In this document: positions 16,031 to 25,087 of the stretch, in pieces | Layout: every line of letters starts with the position of its first letter | How positions within the stretch are numbered: the first letter of the stretch is position 1 | DNA from: Hymenobacter gummosus | GTDB lineage: Bacteria > Bacteroidota > Bacteroidia > Cytophagales > Hymenobacteraceae | NCBI RefSeq assembly: GCF_003970915.1 | Contig: NZ_RXOF01000014.1 | Coordinates: 124,001-188,000, forward strand | DNA: 64,000 nucleotides | Direction of reading: 5' to 3' | Notes under the pieces: model-generated | Databases searched by the model: none | The model's input: the letters and a program-made list of their open reading frames with translations, nothing else | Told to the model about the DNA's origin: nothing | Made by a program: the position numbers and the translations under genes

Positions 16031-16504
16031 CTACTCCGTCCCGTACCGCTCGTTTATGTCCCTCCACATTCGGATAGTACGCAGCGTGAAAGCGACCATG
16101 TTAGGCGCGCCCATCATATCCTCATGCGTCCAGACGTAATCATTCCGTTCCTCATCAAACATCTCTTCGGGGTCATACCAGTCGTGACTGATGGCATACA
16201 CCACCGTATTAGCCGGGTCGTCCAGGCTAATAAAGTGCCCACCTCCGCCTGCATCGTTGCCGATGCAAAACTTGCCCCGCAGTGGCCCCTCCCGTTTAGG
16301 AATGCCATATAGCCGATTGATTTCGATAAGCCAGGCTGCATCGGTAGCCACGCCCAGCCAGTCTTGTCCCGGCTCACCAGAAACTTCCCGCAGCTGCCGG
16401 ATCAGCTCCTGCTCCGTGAGGTGAAACGCGCGGTAGTGCGCGGGCAGCACCACGTCTAATTCCTGCTCTAACCGGTCTAAATCAGCCGCGCTGAGGTAAT
16501 GCAT
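16031..16504 (-). CDS. SMI1/KNR4 (SUKH) domain protein
   Basis: A 157-aa acidic cytoplasmic protein. Its start (LDRLEQELDVVLPAHYRAFH), the middle GKFCIGNDAGGGGHFISLDD, and the later VYAISHDWYDPEEM fit the SUKH (SMI1/KNR4) pattern, in which a GNDxxGD/G-type turn is diagnostic. SUKH proteins are often immunity proteins against polymorphic toxins, but many occur as single genes. No toxin gene is next to it. Sharing less GC-biased codons with its surroundings may indicate transfer, but only weakly. Confidence 0.8.
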   Translation of the reverse strand: MHYLSAADLDRLEQELDVVLPAHYRAFHLTEQELIRQLREVSGEPGQDWLGVATDAAWLIEINRLYGIPKREGPLRGKFCIGNDAGGGGHFISLDDPANTVVYAISHDWYDPEEMFDEERNDYVWTHEDMMGAPNMVAFTLRTIRMWRDINERYGTE

Positions 16505-16652
16505 CGGTTGCGGGTTAATTCAGCGCGTAAGCTAAGCCTATTTCCTCCGCATCCGCATTTCTGGAATACCTGATACGGCTTTGCGGTCCGGGGTCGGGGC
16601 GCACGGGTGGGGTGCAACCCACTCCCCCGTTCCGCCCGTTAGCCGGCAAACC

Positions 16653-18053
16653 ATGCCTGCTCCTAACGCCTCTGCCGCCCCCAACCTCACCCAAGGCCCC
16701 ATCCTGCGTGCCCTGCTCACGCTGGCCGTGCCCATCGTGCTGGCCAACCTCTTGCAAACCGGCTACCAGCTCGTGGATGCCTATTGGGTGGGCCGGCTCG
16801 GGGCCAATGCCGTGGCCGCCGTGGCCGTGAGCTTCCCCATCAGCTTCCTGCTCGTGGCCCTGGGCTCGGGCTTCTCGGTGGCCGGCTCGGTGCTGGTGGC
16901 CCGCGCCTTCGGGGCCCGCGACCTGCCCACGGTCAACCACGTAGCGGCCCAGTCGCTGGTGCTGACCCTGTCGCTGTCCGTGCTGCTGGCCGTGGGGGCC
17001 TACTTCGCCTCGCCCCTGCTGCTGGGCCTCATCGGCGTCGGGCCCGACATCTTCGCCGAGGCCAACCAGTTTCAGCGGGTGCTCTTCCTGGGTTTGCCCC
17101 TGAACTTCGGCTTTCTCATGTTCCAGGCCCTGATGCGCGGGGTGGGCCAGGTACGCATTCCGCTCTACATCAACCTGCTGGCCCTGGCCCTCAACTTCCT
17201 GCTCGACCCGCTCTTTATCTACGGCGCCGGCCCGGTGCCCGGCCTCGGGGTGGCCGGGGCCGCCCTGGCCACCGTCAGCACCCAGGCCTTGTCGGTAGTG
17301 CTGGGCCTGGGGGTGATGCTGCGCGGCACGGCGGGCCTGCGGCTCCGCTTCCGCGGCTTCCGGCCCGATACCGCGCTGATGCTGCGCACCTTCCGCCTCG
17401 GGGCGCCCTCCTCGGTCGATTTGTCGGCCCGGGCGCTGGGGCTGTCGGTGATGACCACGCTGGCGGCGGGCTTCGGCACCACCGTGCTGGCCACCTACGG
17501 CATCGGCTCCCGGCTGCTGGCCCTGGGCATCATTCCGGCCCTGGGCATTTCGCTGGCCTGCTCCACGCTGGTGGCCCAGAACCTGGGCGCCCGCCGCCCC
17601 GACCGCGCCCGCCACACCGCCCGCTACGCCATAGCCACCAGCTTCGTGGGCTTGTTGCTGGTGGGCCTGCTGCTGTTCGCCGCCGCCCGCCCCCTGGTGC
17701 GCTTCTTCCTGGCCGGCGACGAGGCCGTGGCCACCGACGCGGTGGAGTTCGTGCGCATTGCCGCCGCCAGCCTGTGCTTTACCGGAGTGCAGCAGTCGGT
17801 GTCCGGCTCCCTGCGCGGGGCCGGCAACACCCTCGGCGCCATGCTACTCACCATTATCAGTACCTGGGTGCTGCAGTTCCCCATTGCCTGGTACCTGAGC
17901 AGCCACACCGCCCTGGGCTTCCGCGGCCTCTGGTGGAGCTTCGTGGCCGCCAACGTGCTGGCCGCCATCCTGGCCCTGCTCTGGTTTCTGCGCGGCAGCT
18001 GGCAGCAGTCCGACCTGCTCCAGCCCGAAGCGGATGCCCAGGTCGGGGGGTGA
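16653..18053 (+). CDS. MATE family multidrug/cation exporter
   Basis: A 466-aa membrane protein starting MPAPNASAAPNLTQGPILRA at the ATG 16653. Twelve hydrophobic helices fall into two related halves. Conserved MATE phrases include LLQTGYQLVDAYWVGRLG in helix 1-2, GSGFSVAGSVLVARAFGA and FQALMRGVGQ. The length (about 450-480 aa) is normal. It would export cationic or drug-like molecules using Na+ or H+. The reading frame is open about 70 bases further upstream without a better start. No regulator is adjacent. Confidence 0.9.
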   Translation: MPAPNASAAPNLTQGPILRALLTLAVPIVLANLLQTGYQLVDAYWVGRLGANAVAAVAVSFPISFLLVALGSGFSVAGSVLVARAFGARDLPTVNHVAAQSLVLTLSLSVLLAVGAYFASPLLLGLIGVGPDIFAEANQFQRVLFLGLPLNFGFLMFQALMRGVGQVRIPLYINLLALALNFLLDPLFIYGAGPVPGLGVAGAALATVSTQALSVVLGLGVMLRGTAGLRLRFRGFRPDTALMLRTFRLGAPSSVDLSARALGLSVMTTLAAGFGTTVLATYGIGSRLLALGIIPALGISLACSTLVAQNLGARRPDRARHTARYAIATSFVGLLLVGLLLFAAARPLVRFFLAGDEAVATDAVEFVRIAAASLCFTGVQQSVSGSLRGAGNTLGAMLLTIISTWVLQFPIAWYLSSHTALGFRGLWWSFVAANVLAAILALLWFLRGSWQQSDLLQPEADAQVGG

Positions 18054-18065
18054 GGCGCACACCAA

Positions 18066-18124
18066 GGCCTCCGCGCACTCGCTCGGCTGTGCCGAGTGAG
18101 TCCTACGTAGCTCGGCTGTGCCGA
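18066..18124. repeat. two adjacent short hairpins with a common loop
   Basis: CTCGGCTGTGCCGAG occurs twice, at about 18072-18098 within ACTCG...CGAGT and again about 18111-18125. Each forms a stem of at least six pairs around a TGT loop. They lie between the MATE gene and the serine hydrolase gene and could be transcriptional or repeat-derived. No T-run follows, so I do not call a terminator. Confidence 0.4.
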
Positions 18125-18258
18125 GCAGCCGCCCGCGCCGCCTGCCCGACAGTCCCCCGGTCCGCTGCTCCCACAAATCCGCCCATCCCGCTTTATATAC
18201 CCCAATTCTGCTATATATTAACCGGCAAAATCCACTTCGCTCATCCCCGCCGCTTATC

Positions 18259-20124
18259 GTGAAACGCTTACTCTTCCTGCTGCTACTGGCCGCCCTCACC
18301 CTGCCCGCCGCCCGCGCCCAGCGCCGCCCCGTCAGCACCATCCTCCAGCTTACCGACTCCCTGCAGCGCCTCATGCAAAAGGAGCACATGCCGGGCCTGC
18401 TGCTCACCCTCGTCGCCCACGATTCCGTGCTCTTCGAGGGCGGGCTGGGCCTGGCCGACGTGGCCCGCAAAACGCCCGTCACCGCCCACACGCGGTTTCG
18501 CCTCGGCTCCATTACCAAGAGCTTCGTGGCCGTGGGGCTGCTGCAGCAGGTGCAGCTGGGCCGCCTGAGCCTGCAGGACGAGGTGCGCAAGCTGGCCCCC
18601 GAAGTGCGCATCGACAACCCCTGGGAGGCCACCGACCCGGTGCGCGTCGTTCACCTGCTGGAGCACACCGCCGGCTTCGACGACATGCACCTCAACCACA
18701 TGTACAACGTCACCGCCACCGACCCGCGCGGCCCCGCCGGCCTGGCCGTGTTCGAGCCCGAGCTGCGCTGCCGCTGGCGCCCCGGCGAGCGGATGAGCTA
18801 CTCCAACCCCGGCTACCACCTGGCCGGCTACCTGCTCGAAAAAGCCAGCGGCCAGCCCTACGAAACCTACCTCGCCCAGCACCTGCTCACGCCCCTGGGC
18901 ATGGCCGACGCCACCTTCGCCCTGCGCCCCGCCACCCTGCCCCGGCTGGCCCAGGGCTACCGCTTCGCCGACGGCCAGTACGAGCCCCTAACCCCCTGGC
19001 CCATCTACGCCGGGGCCGCCGGCTCGCTCAGCGCCTCCGCCGCCGACATGACGCGCTGGCTGCAGCTGTTCCTCCACGACCTGCGCCTGCCCGACGGCCA
19101 GGCCCTGCTCCCGCCCGGCACCCTCGCCGCCATCGAAACCGCCCAGACCCCGCTGGCCGCCCGCGCCGGCCTGCCCGGCGGCTACGGCCTGGCCAACCAC
19201 GCCATGAGCCCCAAGGGCAAAGCCCTGTTCCGCGGCCACACGGGCGCCATCGACGGCTTCACCTCCGTCTTCGGCTACAACCGCGCCCTGGGCGTGGGCT
19301 ACGCCCTCTCCAACAACGGCGGCGGCTCCTTCAAAGCCCTCGAAAAGCTCATCCAGGAGTTTCTGCTGCGCCACGCCCCCGCCCCGGCGGCCCCCGCCGC
19401 CGCCCGCCTCGATACTGCCGCCCTCGCCCCCTACCTCGGCCACTACGCCCCCGCCGCCCCCCGGCAGGCCATGGCCGGCCTCAGCGACTACCTCACCGGC
19501 GACCGGCAGCTGGTGCGCCGCGGCGGGCTGCTGCTGCTGCAGCCCCTCATCGGCGAGGCCGATACCCTGCTGCCCACCGGCCCGCTCACCTTCCGCCGCC
19601 CCGGCCAGCTGCTGCCCTCCCTGGCCCTCACCCACGACCGCGACGGCCGCCGCGCCCTCGTCTCCCCCAGCGGCTACGCCCTCGAAGCCAGCAACACCTG
19701 GTGGTGGCTGCGCCCCGCCCTGTTCGCCCTGGCCGTGCTGCTCATCGTCAGCAGCAGCATCGCCGGCCTGGTCTGGCTGATTCTGGCCCTGCGCCGCCAG
19801 GTGCCCCGGGGCCAGGTGCTGCCCCGGCTGCTGCCGCTGCTGGCCAGCCTCGCCCTCGTCGCCACCATCATCAGCTTCGCCCACCTCGTCGACAACATCT
19901 GGCTCAACGGCACCCTGCGGCCCGTCACCGTGCTGGTCAGCCTCGGGCCGCTCGTCTTCGCCGCCTGCCTCCTGGCCGGCCTGCTGCTCACGCTGCGCCG
20001 CTTCCGTGGCTTCCGCAGCCGCGTGGCGGTCGGCTACCTGCTGCTCACTTACGCCGCCCTGGGCTGGCTGGCCTTCGCCCTGGCCCAGTACGGCTGGCTC
20101 AGCTTGCGGCTGTGGGGGGTGTAG
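18259..20124 (+). CDS. serine beta-lactamase-like hydrolase with C-terminal membrane domain
   Basis: About 621 aa from a GTG start at 18259, which gives a clean signal peptide (VKRLLFLLLLAALTLPAARA). Class C beta-lactamase/PBP4*-type motifs are visible: SITK near residue 84, YSN near 181 and GHTG near 327. Residues 30-430 form the hydrolase domain. After a linker of about 70 residues come three to four membrane helices (ALFALAVLLIVSSSIAGLVWL and following). Such enzymes hydrolyse peptides or esters in the periplasm, and few are true lactamases. The tail would anchor it to the inner membrane. The frame is open to 18118 upstream, but no signal peptide would then be at the N-terminus. Confidence 0.85.
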   Translation: MKRLLFLLLLAALTLPAARAQRRPVSTILQLTDSLQRLMQKEHMPGLLLTLVAHDSVLFEGGLGLADVARKTPVTAHTRFRLGSITKSFVAVGLLQQVQLGRLSLQDEVRKLAPEVRIDNPWEATDPVRVVHLLEHTAGFDDMHLNHMYNVTATDPRGPAGLAVFEPELRCRWRPGERMSYSNPGYHLAGYLLEKASGQPYETYLAQHLLTPLGMADATFALRPATLPRLAQGYRFADGQYEPLTPWPIYAGAAGSLSASAADMTRWLQLFLHDLRLPDGQALLPPGTLAAIETAQTPLAARAGLPGGYGLANHAMSPKGKALFRGHTGAIDGFTSVFGYNRALGVGYALSNNGGGSFKALEKLIQEFLLRHAPAPAAPAAARLDTAALAPYLGHYAPAAPRQAMAGLSDYLTGDRQLVRRGGLLLLQPLIGEADTLLPTGPLTFRRPGQLLPSLALTHDRDGRRALVSPSGYALEASNTWWWLRPALFALAVLLIVSSSIAGLVWLILALRRQVPRGQVLPRLLPLLASLALVATIISFAHLVDNIWLNGTLRPVTVLVSLGPLVFAACLLAGLLLTLRRFRGFRSRVAVGYLLLTYAALGWLAFALAQYGWLSLRLWGV

Positions 20125-20150
20125 AAAGCTCTGTTCTGCCTTTTAGATAA

Positions 20151-20190
20151 GCGCCCCGGTGCGGCTGATGCGTCAGCCGCACCGGGGCGC
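20151..20190. terminator. perfect 18-bp stem terminator-like hairpin
   Basis: GCGCCCCGGTGCGGCTGA at 20151-20168 pairs perfectly with TCAGCCGCACCGGGGCGC at 20173-20190 around TGCG, followed by TTGGTATTTC. It ends the serine hydrolase transcript and lies at the border of the AT-rich reverse-transcriptase island. Confidence 0.75.
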
Positions 20191-20365
20191 TTGGTATTTC
20201 GAGTCTGTTACTGTAATTGGTCTGCTTAACTGCTAATGGGGTTTCTTAGCCGCTCTTGTAGCCTCTTCTTGTTTCTGTAAGTATGGCAAGTAGCAGTCAG
20301 CATATTTACTCTAGTCGCAGGTGCAAGTGCAGATAGCAGATGTCACAATCCACTTTATTACTATA

Positions 20366-21907
20366 TCAGCTTATTATTACGTGTTCCATGATATCATCAC
20401 GCTGCAAACCCACTTTAACTCCTTTGAAAAAAAACTCTCTTTCTTCTCTTGGCATATTTTCAGACGCTAACAAATAAGCTCTTTTTGCCCAATTATCATT
20501 AAGAGGAAAAGACTCTTTCAGCTCCCTGATCCAGTCTTCAGAATCATGATTTAAGCTAGCAAGCAATATTTCACGTTTAACAGCACCATTAGCACTATCA
20601 AACATTTTAATAAGTTCATGAAAATGATTTAGCTCTGCATTGTAAACGAATAGACTCAAAAGAGAAATTTTATAAAACTGATTAGATTCAACGATTTCAT
20701 CTTTTAGTAAAGCCAAAACCTTATCACCAATATTTTTCCAATCAGATTCATAGTTTTCAGCACATGAATTAAGATAAAGACAAACATCGTTGATAGCAGG
20801 TATAAGTGCATCAAAATTATCTATTGAATAATCAACAGCATGAGCCAGACCAATTTGAGCAAGCCTCCTATACAGCCACCTTATTTTTTCATATTTTGGT
20901 TTTTCAACTTTCAAATACCCGTCTAACAAGACAACTACATCGACCTTTGATATCTTCGCCAAATCATCATCACTTATATCATTTATTCTAACCTTTGTAT
21001 AAGAATCCCCATCAGCATAAGTATCAATTATTGATATTAAATCTTTTTCCGTCTGAGCACCAGCCTCTTCGGTTAGCATCGATCTACACTTGTCAATAAA
21101 TTGTGACTTATTATAGATATTTGTTTTTTGATTTTGCAATACCAGCCTTTGTTGTTTATCTAATATTTCAGCAACTTGGTTAATTCGAATTCGTGCTTCT
21201 TTTTCAGTAGAACAGAAGAACACCATGTCATCAGCATATCTTTTAAATTTAATTCCTCTGGTAATAAAGCTATTATCAATTGGTATCAAAGACATTTCAG
21301 CGAACAGGTGAAATACATGTGGACCAACAGGAATACCCCTGGAATTTCTTTGAGTAATAGACACTATAAGATTTTTTATTAATCTAATCAACACAGGAGT
21401 AAAACCACAAACCCCTAATTGATTCTCTATTGTGTGAAGATATATTTGGTTGTAAAAATCCGATATATCGCACATAACTACATACTCATAATTAAGGGCC
21501 TCACTCCTACAGCTCTCCCAAAAACTACTCCAAGCTTTTTTATTGCTATACAATACCCCTGCCTCGGTTGGCTTGAATCGATAGCTAAAAACCACTTCTT
21601 CATATTCATTAACTCGTCTATTTTCTATCAAATGGCCAAACTCTTTAACAATAGCACCTAATAGAATACTATCAAATATATCTAATTGAGTAGCCACTCT
21701 ATAAGATGTATTATCTTTAGGTATAATAAATCTCCTTGCTGGCCGCCATTTATAACTATCAATATCTAAATCTTTGCATAGCTCTATCAACTTAGCTTCT
21801 TTGTCTTTAACCACTTGAAGTTCATATGGCTTTGGAAAAAGATCAGTATCACTTTCTTTATGCAAGTGATTAACAGACCATTTGTACGATTCCTCATTCA
21901 GTTTCAT
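20366..21907 (-). CDS. reverse transcriptase of the UG/Abi (defence-associated) type
   Basis: A 513-aa protein. RT motifs in order: RPARRFIIPKDN (about 55-66), motif A CDISDFYNQIY with D147, motif B SRGIPVGPHVFH (189-200), motif C YADD (224-227) and LQNQKTN (257-263). The polymerase core ends near residue 300. The remaining 210 residues are helical (repeats such as FYKISLLSLFVYN) and carry no thumb/X maturase, no Cas1 and no HNH. This fits UG/Abi-type RTs used in phage defence (DRT systems, AbiA/AbiK relatives) rather than group II introns or retrons. I cannot assign the UG subgroup. It follows a 147-aa gene by 31 bases. The island is strongly AT-rich, so it was acquired. Confidence 0.85.
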   Translation of the reverse strand: MKLNEESYKWSVNHLHKESDTDLFPKPYELQVVKDKEAKLIELCKDLDIDSYKWRPARRFIIPKDNTSYRVATQLDIFDSILLGAIVKEFGHLIENRRVNEYEEVVFSYRFKPTEAGVLYSNKKAWSSFWESCRSEALNYEYVVMCDISDFYNQIYLHTIENQLGVCGFTPVLIRLIKNLIVSITQRNSRGIPVGPHVFHLFAEMSLIPIDNSFITRGIKFKRYADDMVFFCSTEKEARIRINQVAEILDKQQRLVLQNQKTNIYNKSQFIDKCRSMLTEEAGAQTEKDLISIIDTYADGDSYTKVRINDISDDDLAKISKVDVVVLLDGYLKVEKPKYEKIRWLYRRLAQIGLAHAVDYSIDNFDALIPAINDVCLYLNSCAENYESDWKNIGDKVLALLKDEIVESNQFYKISLLSLFVYNAELNHFHELIKMFDSANGAVKREILLASLNHDSEDWIRELKESFPLNDNWAKRAYLLASENMPREEREFFFKGVKVGLQRDDIMEHVIIS

Positions 21908-21938
21908 ATTCCAATATTTTTGAATTGCACTTATAAAT

Positions 21939-22382
21939 TTATCTGCGCATGGATGAAAACCCTGCTCTAGGATTCAACAATGACCTATACGCAACACGCA
22001 CATTATCAAGGGCTATACCAAGTTCACCCGCTCTCTCAACATCATAATTATCTGGATTTATCCAGAATTCAGACTTATGACTGCACATAGCAGCTAGGTT
22101 CTCATCAAAATGGCGCATTGATATTGCAGCTGCCGACCAATATTTCACTAGTTGGTCTTCTCTTTCAAAACTTCTTTCCCTTCCTCTATCTAAATCACGA
22201 TAATATAAGCATGTTTCGTCAAGAGCTATTGATATTGCTCTCAAAGAAGCATCTTTTAACTCTCTTCTTTCTTTAGAAAGAGTTGCAATTGGCCCTAGTA
22301 TTTTTACTAGACCATCAATAACAGCAGTTAGCATCAGACTTTTTTTAATGTTTGCAGCAATAATGGCAAAAATATCACTCAT
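21939..22382 (-). CDS. small helical protein co-encoded with the reverse transcriptase
   Basis: A 147-aa protein just upstream of the RT gene on the same strand (31-base gap), so very likely one transcript. It starts MSDIFAIIAANIKKSLMLTA. A moderately hydrophobic N-terminal helix (LMLTAVIDGLVKILGPIATL) is followed by charged helices (DLDRGRERSFEREDQLVKYW, AAAISMRHFDENLAAM) and an NPDNYD segment. It has no clear two-TM SLATT pattern and no known toxin motif. It could be a membrane-associated effector or a structural partner of the RT; both are inference. I do not recognise the family. Confidence 0.75.
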   Translation of the reverse strand: MSDIFAIIAANIKKSLMLTAVIDGLVKILGPIATLSKERRELKDASLRAISIALDETCLYYRDLDRGRERSFEREDQLVKYWSAAAISMRHFDENLAAMCSHKSEFWINPDNYDVERAGELGIALDNVRVAYRSLLNPRAGFSSMRR

Positions 22383-22586
22383 GTCAAATATTATCTCATC
22401 ATAATTTTATCACAGCGTGAGTCGGTAACCTATCCTAAAGAAACGTCACATTTACTCTTGCGTCAGACACAAAACAGCTTGGCCACTAGACATGGAAGGG
22501 CTTTTGCATAAAACCCTGCCACTCACATCTGCACGCTATACCCCTACCCCACCTAAACTTGCACCCTCATTCCACCCCACTCCCCC

Positions 22587-23378
22587 ATGCGCCCCTCCCT
22601 CGTCCTGCTCCTGATGCTCCTCCTCGCCGCGCCTAGCTTCGGCAAAAGCCTGGCGAGCATCGAGCAGGACCTGCTCCAGGACCTCAAGCGCATCCACTAC
22701 TGGGCCGACTACGAAAACGCCCCCGACCACCTCAGCCTCCCCGATTCCGTGGAGCGCGCCAACGAGCGGTTCCGCCGCAAGCTGCTGCACTACGCCGCCA
22801 CCGAGCCCGCCACCCTCACCGCCGAGTTCCGGCTGCTGCGGGCCGAGCACCTCACCATTGCCACCGCCCCCGACCAGCAGCTGCGCATCTACTCCTGGGA
22901 CACCCGCACCGGCGGCACCATGCACTTCTTCGCCAACGTGTACCAGTTCCGCCGCGGCCCGGCCACCGTCGGCGCCCGCTGCCTGCCCCTGCCCGCGGGC
23001 CACACCGAGCCCGGCGGCTTCTACTCCGAGCTGTTTGCCGTGCGCAAAGGCGCGCAGACCTACTACCTGGGCCTCGCCCACGGCATCCACTCCTCCCGCG
23101 ACTGTTACCAGCAAGTCAAGGTCTTCACCATCGAAGCCGGCCAGCTCAACCCCGACGCCCGCCTCATCCGCACCGCCTCGGGCCTCAAAAACACCCTGGG
23201 CTTCGCCTACGACTTCTTCTCCGTCGCCGACCGCCCCGAGCGCCCCGTCCGCCTCATCACCTACGATGCGGCCACCCGCCGGCTGCAGCTGCCCGTCGTC
23301 TGGGCAGGCGGCAAAGTCACCACCGGGCGCATCAGCTACCAGTTCACCAGCACCGAGTTCGTGAAGCTCAACCCATAA
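22587..23378 (+). CDS. secreted protein of unknown function
   Basis: A 263-aa protein with a signal peptide (MRPSLVLLLMLLLAAPSFG). The mature part begins with a helical stretch (SLASIEQDLLQDLKRIHYW, ERFRRKLLHYAAT) and continues as a beta-rich domain with LRIYSWDTRTGGTMHFFANV, QTYYLGLAHGIHSSRDC and ITYDAATRRLQLPVVW. The last phrases resemble the strands of small periplasmic beta proteins in Bacteroidota. No catalytic motif is recognised. It lies on the GC-rich side of the RT island border, followed by repeat A copy 3. Confidence 0.7.
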   Translation: MRPSLVLLLMLLLAAPSFGKSLASIEQDLLQDLKRIHYWADYENAPDHLSLPDSVERANERFRRKLLHYAATEPATLTAEFRLLRAEHLTIATAPDQQLRIYSWDTRTGGTMHFFANVYQFRRGPATVGARCLPLPAGHTEPGGFYSELFAVRKGAQTYYLGLAHGIHSSRDCYQQVKVFTIEAGQLNPDARLIRTASGLKNTLGFAYDFFSVADRPERPVRLITYDAATRRLQLPVVWAGGKVTTGRISYQFTSTEFVKLNP

Positions 23379-23397
23379 GCTAAGACTAGAAGCTAAA

Positions 23398-23582
23398 AAG
23401 CTAGTTCCCCTCCTCAGATGAGGAGGGGCTAGGGGTGGTTGACCTGACGCCAGAACGATGAAGTTTGAACGTCATGTCGAGCGAAGTCGAGACATCTCGC
23501 GTGCTGATGCCCAAGAGTAGTTTCTAGCCTTAGCCTTTCAACCACCCCCAACCCCTCCTCATCTGAGGAGGGGAGCTAGCTT
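23398..23582. repeat. repeat family A, copy 3, with inserted inner module
   Basis: Both palindromes (23407-23428 with core CCTCAGATGAGG and about 23551-23572 with core CCTCATCTGAGG) and the GGTGGTTGA / TTTCAACCACCCC flanks are present. The loop carries a separate module (about 23470-23512) reading GTCATGTCGAGCGAAGTCGA then GACATCTCGCGTGCTGATGCC. The stretch 23379-23721 has no gene. Its right part (about 23622-23720) holds a CCCCTCTCC...GGAGAGGGGG hairpin and short GCGCACCCGAA tandem repeats. Confidence 0.85.
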
Positions 23583-23621
23583 CTAGTCTAACCTCTAAGC
23601 AACTGCGCAGTCGTCAGAACG

Positions 23622-23720
23622 CACCCCCTCTCCTTTTCGGAGAGGGGGCCGGGGGGTGAGGCGCACGTGAAGCGCACCCGAAGCGCACCCGAAGCGCCCC
23701 CGAGGCGCACCCGAGGCCCC
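23622..23720. repeat. G/C-run hairpin plus 10-bp tandem GCGCACCCGA repeats
   Basis: CCCCCTCTCC and GGAGAGGGGG pair around TTTTC (about 23625-23649). A GGGGGGTGAGGCGCAC segment follows (also present near 18045), then about five imperfect copies of GCGCACCCGA. It lies just beyond the 3' end of the minus-strand gene at 23722 and may act as its terminator. Confidence 0.5.
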
Positions 23721-23721
23721 C

Positions 23722-24663
23722 CTACCGCACCACCCACCTACCCTCCCCGTCCACCTGCTCCAGCACCACCAGCAGGTACGGCGCATCCTCCGCCCCCAGC
23801 CCGCTATAATCCGCCAGCTGCTGGTCCGTCTTGTGCTTCACCACCACGCCCTGCCCCGGCGCGGGCGCGGCCGTGCTCGTGGCGGCCGTGTAGTAGCGCA
23901 GGGTCAGCCCCCGGCCGCTGCGGTTGCCCAGCGTCGGCTGGGGCAGGCCGGCCTCGCGCCGGTCGTACACCAGCGTGGGCTTGCCGTACTGGGCCACGCC
24001 CCGGTACTCGGCCTTGCGCCGGGCCGCCGTCTTCACGATGCGGCGGTTGGCCTCGTACTGCGTCACCAGCTCCGGGTGCTTCAGCTGCTGGGCCGTCACC
24101 AGCGGGTCCAGTTGCTTTTCCAGCACCGTCGTAGCCTCCGCAAACAGGCCTTCCAACGTATCGGTGGCCGTGCTGCTGCTCGTCGTTACCTCCCGGGCCG
24201 CCCCTTTGGTGTCGGTCAGCGCCTTGATATCGGCCTGCAGCCCGGTACGTACCTGGGGCTCGTAGCCCGCATCGGCCAGGTCTTCAGGCCGGAGCGTCGC
24301 CACCGTCCCGTCGATTTTGCGCAGGTAGGCCAGCAGCTCGGCATCCTTGCTCCTGATCATTTTGCTCAACGGGTGCTTCAGCTCCCCCCGCAGACCGGCG
24401 TTGTCGGTCAACGCCACCACCAGCAGGCGCAGCACTTCCGCCCGCTGCCCGGCCTGCACTTTCAGGCCGTTGCGGTCCAGCGTAAGGCCCGTTGTGTCGT
24501 GGTCCTGGGCGGCAGCGGCAGCTTCGATGCGCGTCACTACCCCAGCCAGGGCGGTCCGTCCCGCGTCAATGCGCTTGATGGCCACCAGCGGCGCGCCATC
24601 TCCTTCGAAGAAGCGTAGCACCGCTTGGTACATGGCGAGTTGGTTCTGTTGATGAGTTTTCAT
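23722..24663 (-). CDS. hypothetical helical protein
   Basis: A 313-aa protein starting MKTHQQNQLAMYQAVLRFFE. About 230 residues are predominantly helical (AALAGVVTRIEAAAAAQDHD-like stretches, VEDLADAGYEP, TDTLEGLFAEATTVLEKQLD). A short beta-rich C-terminus follows (GRGLTLRYYTAATS, APYLLVVLEQVDGEGRW). No signal peptide, membrane segment or known catalytic motif is seen. The final part reads like a small fibronectin-like module. I do not recognise the family. The gene is single, with a 400-base repeat-rich region upstream. Confidence 0.65.
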   Translation of the reverse strand: MKTHQQNQLAMYQAVLRFFEGDGAPLVAIKRIDAGRTALAGVVTRIEAAAAAQDHDTTGLTLDRNGLKVQAGQRAEVLRLLVVALTDNAGLRGELKHPLSKMIRSKDAELLAYLRKIDGTVATLRPEDLADAGYEPQVRTGLQADIKALTDTKGAAREVTTSSSTATDTLEGLFAEATTVLEKQLDPLVTAQQLKHPELVTQYEANRRIVKTAARRKAEYRGVAQYGKPTLVYDRREAGLPQPTLGNRSGRGLTLRYYTAATSTAAPAPGQGVVVKHKTDQQLADYSGLGAEDAPYLLVVLEQVDGEGRWVVR

Positions 24664-24830
24664 TGTAAACGACTACTGTTTATGACATTTCGCCTTTCCA
24701 CTCGAAAAGGCCGAACAAGTCTATCGGTCACGCCCTGCCTCCGTCAACGGCTTTCCGCCCAACCCAGGAAAACAGCGGCTCAACCGGTGGAAAATTCTTT
24801 CCAACTCCCTCAGCACGGTATTCCACCACC

Positions 24831-25025
24831 TCGCCGGCCGCTTCCACCATCATTCCGCACGTTCCCACCGTCATTCCGCACGTTCCCACCGTCATTCCGC
24901 ACGCTTCCACCATCTCACCGCGCTTCTCCACCGTCATTCCGCACGTCCCCACCACCTCGCCGTGCCTTTCCACCGTCTCGTCGCGTGTTTCCACCATCAT
25001 TCCGCAGGCTACCACCATCTCGCCC
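24831..25025. repeat. about nine or ten imperfect 20-22-bp tandem repeats
   Basis: Units of the form TTCCACCRTCATTCCGCACG recur with period about 21 and variable ends (some carry CTCGCCG or CTCACCG in place of CATTCCG). Because 21 is a multiple of 3, frames stay open on both strands with heptapeptide-like repeats. No start codon with coding character is present, so I treat 24664-25087 as non-coding repeat DNA. Confidence 0.65.
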
Positions 25026-25087
25026 CCGCGGCAACCCTGCCCACCCGCCCCCGCGTAGCCCCTGCTACCACCGTCCCCGCCCCGTGC

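Noticed and set aside
21939-22382. SLATT two-membrane-helix effector next to the RT
   Set aside because: Only one moderately hydrophobic segment is present, so the SLATT pattern is not met.
20125-22586. Integrase, attachment site or transposon ends around the RT island
   Set aside because: No recombinase gene, no flanking direct repeat and no tRNA could be recognised at the borders.
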